From positions 759,001 through 823,000 of the forward strand of contig NZ_CP095743.1 in the NCBI RefSeq assembly GCF_022049065.2: a DNA stretch of 64,000 nt. Reading direction: 5' to 3'. The position numbers and the translations under genes are program-made. The DNA is from Niallia sp. Man26. Lineage in GTDB: Bacteria > Bacillota > Bacilli > Bacillales > Cytobacillaceae. Shown one piece after another: positions 60,830 through 64,000 of this stretch (positions are counted from its first letter, which is position 1; every line of letters begins with the position of its first letter). The notes below the pieces were generated by a model. It had not been told where the DNA came from, ran no database searches, and saw only the letters and a program-made list of their open reading frames with translations.

Positions 60830-61279
60830 TCATCTGCCGTTAACAATAGCGGTTCCAGGTGATGAATGTATTTCCTCAAGGGGGATGATAGTTTGATTAT
60901 TTAACTCCTCAGAGTGATTCTCTAGCTGTCTTATATGCTTTATCCTCGTTTCTGCATAAATATGACGGGTGCTTCCGACTTGAAGCAGGGATGAGGCTGA
61001 GACGGCAGTAATATCAAGGTTTTTCACTTTAATAACCGGCTTTATTTGATGGTACATTATATTGATGCTCTCAGTGATAGGAGGAATGGGAATTGGTTCG
61101 GAAAAAATCGGATATTGGTCAAAGGAACCTTCTCCGCCGAAGAAAATCTTCTTCTCTCGTTGTACAGCAAGTGCCCTCGAAAACGCTTGATAAAAAGAGA
61201 TATCACCAAATTCTAGTGTAGATGAAAATGATGCTATATTTAGACGTATATGATTAACAACAGAAGTCCTTGTAAGCAT
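60830..61279 (-). CDS. gerPE: Spore germination protein GerPE
   Basis: 149 residues. Starts LTRTSVVNHIRLNIASFSSTLEFGD, followed by YPIFSEPIPIPPITE and KVKNLDITAVSASSLLQVGSTRHI, as in GerPE. Follows gerPD by two bases and precedes gerPF by 45. Expressed with the operon in the mother cell (known for B. subtilis). Confidence 0.9.
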   Translation of the reverse strand: MLTRTSVVNHIRLNIASFSSTLEFGDISFYQAFSRALAVQREKKIFFGGEGSFDQYPIFSEPIPIPPITESINIMYHQIKPVIKVKNLDITAVSASSLLQVGSTRHIYAETRIKHIRQLENHSEELNNQTIIPLEEIHSSPGTAIVNGR

Positions 61280-61281
61280 AT

Positions 61282-61461
61282 TTATCCTTTAGGGAACAAA
61301 GGGACAAATGGTCCGATAATCAGTGATTCTGCAGGTGTGTCAAAAGTGGACGCAAGCTGAATTGTCTGAACGTCGCCGACAATGCAGACAGATGAACTTG
61401 ATACACCGATGATTTTAATATCACCAACTGCCAGCTCTCTATTATAAACCTGAAAGTTCAT
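61282..61461 (-). CDS. gerPD: Spore germination protein GerPD
   Basis: 59 residues, ATG at 61461 overlapping the gerPC stop. MNFQVYNRELAVGDIKIIGVSSSSVCIVGDV is the GerPD signature; the product ends IIGPFVPLFPKG. Its length equals B. subtilis GerPD. Confidence 0.9.
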   Translation of the reverse strand: MNFQVYNRELAVGDIKIIGVSSSSVCIVGDVQTIQLASTFDTPAESLIIGPFVPLFPKG

Positions 61462-62090
61462 TCCTTGTTCCTTCCCTTCATATTGTCTGGAATATTGCTT
61501 AAGAATATTTTGACACCATTTTCAATTTCCTGCTTTAATGCTTCTATAATCGTTTCATTTTGCTGTTGTGTATCCTCTGCTTTTTCACCGCCGGTTCTTT
61601 GCTGTAAATAATATTGGATTCTTGTAGGCAGCTGCTTTGTAACATCTTCCTGAATGAAGGAAATATAAGCTTCATCCTCCTCCAAGCCTAGTTCGGCTTG
61701 TTTTTGGACAATTATCTCAGGAAGCTCAAGCTGGATATAGGAGAGGAGTGTTTCTTCCAGTTCCATCGATCTTGTCATCATTTGTTTAGGGTCTATTGGA
61801 TATAAAGGACCGCCAGGCTGAACAGAATTACCTGGATTAATTGCCAGTTCTTCGATTTTTTGCAAATCTGCTGGATTTAAACCGATGTTCAGCGTCCCAT
61901 CCAATGTTTCCACTTTTAGCTGATCAAAGCTGTATTCAATGCGATCGACTCGAACGGAAGGCCTGTTTTTCAGTTCGGTTATTTCTTTGGTCATTTCGGT
62001 GACAGCTTGCTCCAATGATACGATTCTTTTTTCCAGGTATTGCAGATAGGATTGCATCTGATCGCCATAATGGTAGAATTGTTGGGACAT
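61458..62090 (-). CDS. gerPC: Spore germination protein GerPC
   Basis: 210 residues. ATG 62090 follows AAGGAGGTACGAAGG; the ATG at 62108 would place this ribosome binding site inside the gene. Coiled coil YLQYLEKRIVSLEQAVTEMTKEITELKNR near the N-terminus, then VDRIEYSFDQLKVETLDGTLNIGL, typical of GerPC, with the helical C-terminal half. Confidence 0.92.
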   Translation of the reverse strand: MSQQFYHYGDQMQSYLQYLEKRIVSLEQAVTEMTKEITELKNRPSVRVDRIEYSFDQLKVETLDGTLNIGLNPADLQKIEELAINPGNSVQPGGPLYPIDPKQMMTRSMELEETLLSYIQLELPEIIVQKQAELGLEEDEAYISFIQEDVTKQLPTRIQYYLQQRTGGEKAEDTQQQNETIIEALKQEIENGVKIFLSNIPDNMKGRNKE

Positions 62091-62114
62091 CCTTCGTACC
62101 TCCTTCATCTGTCT

Positions 62115-62357
62115 TTAAGGTGCTGTCAATGGAACAGAAGGTGACATGACGACACTGTCGTCTGCCACATTAACACCAGTAAACGGCTCTGATTCTTCAA
62201 CGGGACTTGGAGCAGCCTCGGTGAAGCCTCCGGTATTATATAGATAAGAATTAGGCTTTATGATACCAGAGCTGCCAATCTGAAAAACGGAAGAGTTTGT
62301 AATACCGCCGATTTTTATGGTGTTTATTGTTATAGATTGTTGAATGAAAAAATTCAT
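62115..62357 (-). CDS. gerPB: Spore germination protein GerPB
   Basis: 80 residues from ATG 62357 (the adjacent ATG 62360 is too close to AAAGGTGAT). MNFFIQQSITINTIKIGGITNSSVFQIGSSG is the GerPB signature. The C-terminal tail is Pro/Ser/Glu-rich. Confidence 0.9.
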   Translation of the reverse strand: MNFFIQQSITINTIKIGGITNSSVFQIGSSGIIKPNSYLYNTGGFTEAAPSPVEESEPFTGVNVADDSVVMSPSVPLTAP

Positions 62358-62390
62358 CATTATCACCTTTTTCAAAGTCAGAAAATCAAT

Positions 62391-62612
62391 TTAAGCATTC
62401 AGGAAATTTCCTTGATCAATGCCATCATTGTCTGTTGTGTTCGTGGCACTTCGGTAATTAGTTATATTCAACCCATCACCAGTGTTGAAGGAACCGGAAC
62501 CAGAGAATGTTTTGGCATTAGAAATCGGCATGATTTTATAGACATCGCCAATATTAAAGATGGAGCTGCTTCCTATGGAAATAACCTGTGCGACTCCTAC
62601 AATAGCTGGCAT
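62391..62612 (-). CDS. gerPA: Spore germination protein GerPA
   Basis: 73 residues, same as B. subtilis GerPA; ATG 62612 after AAAGGATGTTGA. MPAIVGVAQVISIGSSSIFNIGDVYKI is the family signature. First gene of the six-gene operon. A CATAGAATG on the minus strand at 62650-62642 resembles a sigma-K -10 element (CATANNNTA) with one mismatch, which would fit mother-cell expression. Confidence 0.93.
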   Translation of the reverse strand: MPAIVGVAQVISIGSSSIFNIGDVYKIMPISNAKTFSGSGSFNTGDGLNITNYRSATNTTDNDGIDQGNFLNA

Positions 62613-62842
62613 AATCAACATCCTTTACATAAGATTCTTAACATTCTATGTGGGGGTTCTGTGGAGTGTGATACATTAGCCCAGCAGTTGTTAGCCTTCT
62701 CTCTTTTTAGCCTATTCAACAGCAAGGTTGGCCTATGCCTGTTGCTCCACTTTAATGTGATAGATTTGAATAGTATTATCTGAAAGTTTATAATTAACAT
62801 AAATATTAAACTATAAATCTTTTGCAAAGGGATGGAGATAGT

Positions 62843-63739
62843 ATGAAGTTTGCGACAGTATTACTGCAAGGCAGACAAGTTGTTGCGGTTTTAAATGAGA
62901 AGAATAAAACGATAATTCCGCTTAATGATGCAGAAGAACAGAGAACAGGCAGCCGTCCTTTTCCAGATGACTTGATTCAATGTATAGAGATGGGAAATGA
63001 CTTTATTGATAAAGCAAGAGAGGCGACTAATTGGGCCAATGAGAACAGCAGCAATTTAGTTGAATTGGATGAAGTGAAGCTCCTTGCACCAATACCAACA
63101 CCAAGGAAAAATATATTTTGTGTAGGGAAGAATTATGAGGAGCATGCAATTGAGATGGGGAGTAAGGATGATATACCTGAGCATGTGATGGTGTTTACGA
63201 AAGCCCCGACTACTGTAATCGGACCAGATGAAACAGTTCCTGACCATTCAGATGTATCAGAGCAACTGGACTATGAAGGAGAGCTTTGCGTAGTCATCGG
63301 TAAAAAGGGTAAGGCGATTCCACAGGATAAGGCGTTGGAGTACGTGTTTGGCTATACGATTCTTAATGATATTACCGCAAGGGATTTGCAGGCAAGGCAT
63401 AAGCAGTTTTTCATCGGAAAAAGCTTGGATGGCAGTGGACCGCTTGGACCAGTAATTGTGGAGAAATCAGCTATTTCAAATCCAAACAAACTGAATATCT
63501 CGACTAAAATCAATGGAGAAGTCAGACAAAATTCCAATACAGCTCACTTTATCTTTCCTATAGAAGAAGTGATTAGTGTTTTATCAAAAGGCATGACGCT
63601 TGAGCCAGGAGATTTGATTGCAACTGGAACACCAGCTGGAGTCGGCAAAGGCTTCAAACCGCCGCGATTTTTGAAAGCTGGCGATACGATAGAAATAGAA
63701 GTAGAAGGAATCGGTGTCCTGCGCAACACGGTTGGATAA
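62843..63739 (+). CDS. yisK: YisK, fumarylacetoacetate-hydrolase family enzyme
   Basis: 298 residues from ATG 62843 (GGGATGGAGATAGT upstream). N-terminal small domain, then the FAH catalytic fold: IFCVGKNYEEHAIEMG, DYEGELCVVIGKKGKAIP with metal-binding acids, GYTILNDITARDLQ, KSLDGSGPLGP and GDLIATGTPAGVGKG. B. subtilis YisK acts on oxaloacetate and related acids and also affects cell shape through Mbl (known for that protein). Position next to gerP and yisL is conserved. Confidence 0.93.
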   Translation: MKFATVLLQGRQVVAVLNEKNKTIIPLNDAEEQRTGSRPFPDDLIQCIEMGNDFIDKAREATNWANENSSNLVELDEVKLLAPIPTPRKNIFCVGKNYEEHAIEMGSKDDIPEHVMVFTKAPTTVIGPDETVPDHSDVSEQLDYEGELCVVIGKKGKAIPQDKALEYVFGYTILNDITARDLQARHKQFFIGKSLDGSGPLGPVIVEKSAISNPNKLNISTKINGEVRQNSNTAHFIFPIEEVISVLSKGMTLEPGDLIATGTPAGVGKGFKPPRFLKAGDTIEIEVEGIGVLRNTVG

Positions 63740-63805
63740 GATTTGACGGAAACCATTTTATAAACAGCAAGAAACGTGCATCCTATGAAAGAAGGAGGTG
63801 GGCAT

Positions 63806-64000
63806 ATGTTTGGCCAAATCCACTTTATTTCATGGATGCTCACATTAGTTCTTTTTGTTGCAGTCTTGTTTTTAAGAAAAACAGACCAAAAAAGAACGAG
63901 AAAAATCGTACATATGATTGCAAGGCTTTTGTATATCTTTATCATTGTTTCCGGTGCTATTATGCTGTTTCGTGTAGAAACTTTTACTGCCCTGTACATG
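63806..64000 (+). CDS. yisL: YisL membrane protein (partial, runs off the window)
   Basis: 65 codons visible from ATG 63806, after AAGGAGGTGGGC. FGQIHFISWMLTLVLFVAVLFL and ARLLYIFIIVSGAIML are membrane helices of the small UPF0344/YisL family. The C-terminus lies right of the window. Function unknown. Confidence 0.85.
   Translation, partial: MFGQIHFISWMLTLVLFVAVLFLRKTDQKRTRKIVHMIARLLYIFIIVSGAIMLFRVETFTALYM

Noticed and set aside
1..64000. CRISPR arrays, rRNA or tRNA genes
   Set aside because: No regularly spaced repeats and no tRNA- or rRNA-like sequence was noticed; the only repeats are short operator, iteron-like and attachment sites or coding repeats.

Overview
The window is AT-rich DNA from a spore-forming Bacillaceae chromosome. 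The evidence is synteny with Bacillus subtilis: hmoB, hemE-hemH, TetR-yhgE, lplJ, yhfN, yhzC-comK, yhjD, yhjE-sipV, addB-addA, yisB, gerPA-F and yisK-yisL occur in nearly the B. subtilis order, and the gerP operon and a CotF-type coat gene imply sporulation. The exact genus (a Niallia- or Bacillus-like organism) cannot be fixed from the sequence alone.

Region 1 (1 to about 29,060) is most of a siphovirus prophage, called element A here, entering from the left edge. Left to right it holds: accessory genes with a DNA-ligase remnant; an HNH endonuclease and probable cos region; small and large terminase; HK97-type portal, ClpP-like protease and major capsid protein; four head-tail joining proteins; major tail protein; tail chaperones G and GT joined by a -1 frameshift on a run of ten A; tape measure; Dit; an SGNH-hydrolase tail protein; a counter-oriented acyltransferase; a Tal-like tail-tip protein; a second SGNH hydrolase; the XhlA/holin/endolysin lysis cassette; then small regulatory and lysogeny-type genes, including an SOS-controlled divergent pair of operons, an Xre repressor, and an FtsK-like ATPase with a replication-relaxation protein beside a structured, origin-like stretch. 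The prophage integrase is not in the window and should lie to the left.

Region 2 (about 29,023 to 34,430) is one host permease gene (yhfA-like, minus strand) cut in two places. Its N-terminal part (33,979-34,430) is separated from its middle part (about 29,064-29,888) by a 4.1-kb element, called element B, bounded by a 13-bp direct repeat. Element B carries a large serine recombinase, an Xre repressor with three repeated operator-like sites, two very small proteins and a GAF-STAS (RsbR-like) protein. Element A has cut off the permease C-terminus, so two mobile elements sit in the same gene.

Region 3 (34,713 to 64,000) is the host chromosome: the liaFSR envelope-stress system; heme metabolism (hmoB, hemE, hemH); a TetR regulator with two matching operators and the YhgE membrane protein; lipoate ligase; a membrane metalloprotease; the competence regulator ComK; a LexA-controlled yhjD whose homologue also sits in the prophage SOS operon; an S9 peptidase; an LCP ligase; yhjE and a signal peptidase; the AddAB recombination nuclease; YisB; the gerPABCDEF germination operon (minus strand); yisK; and the start of yisL. 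Compared with B. subtilis, hemY is absent after hemH and sbcDC are absent between addA and yisB. No rRNA, tRNA or CRISPR array was seen.
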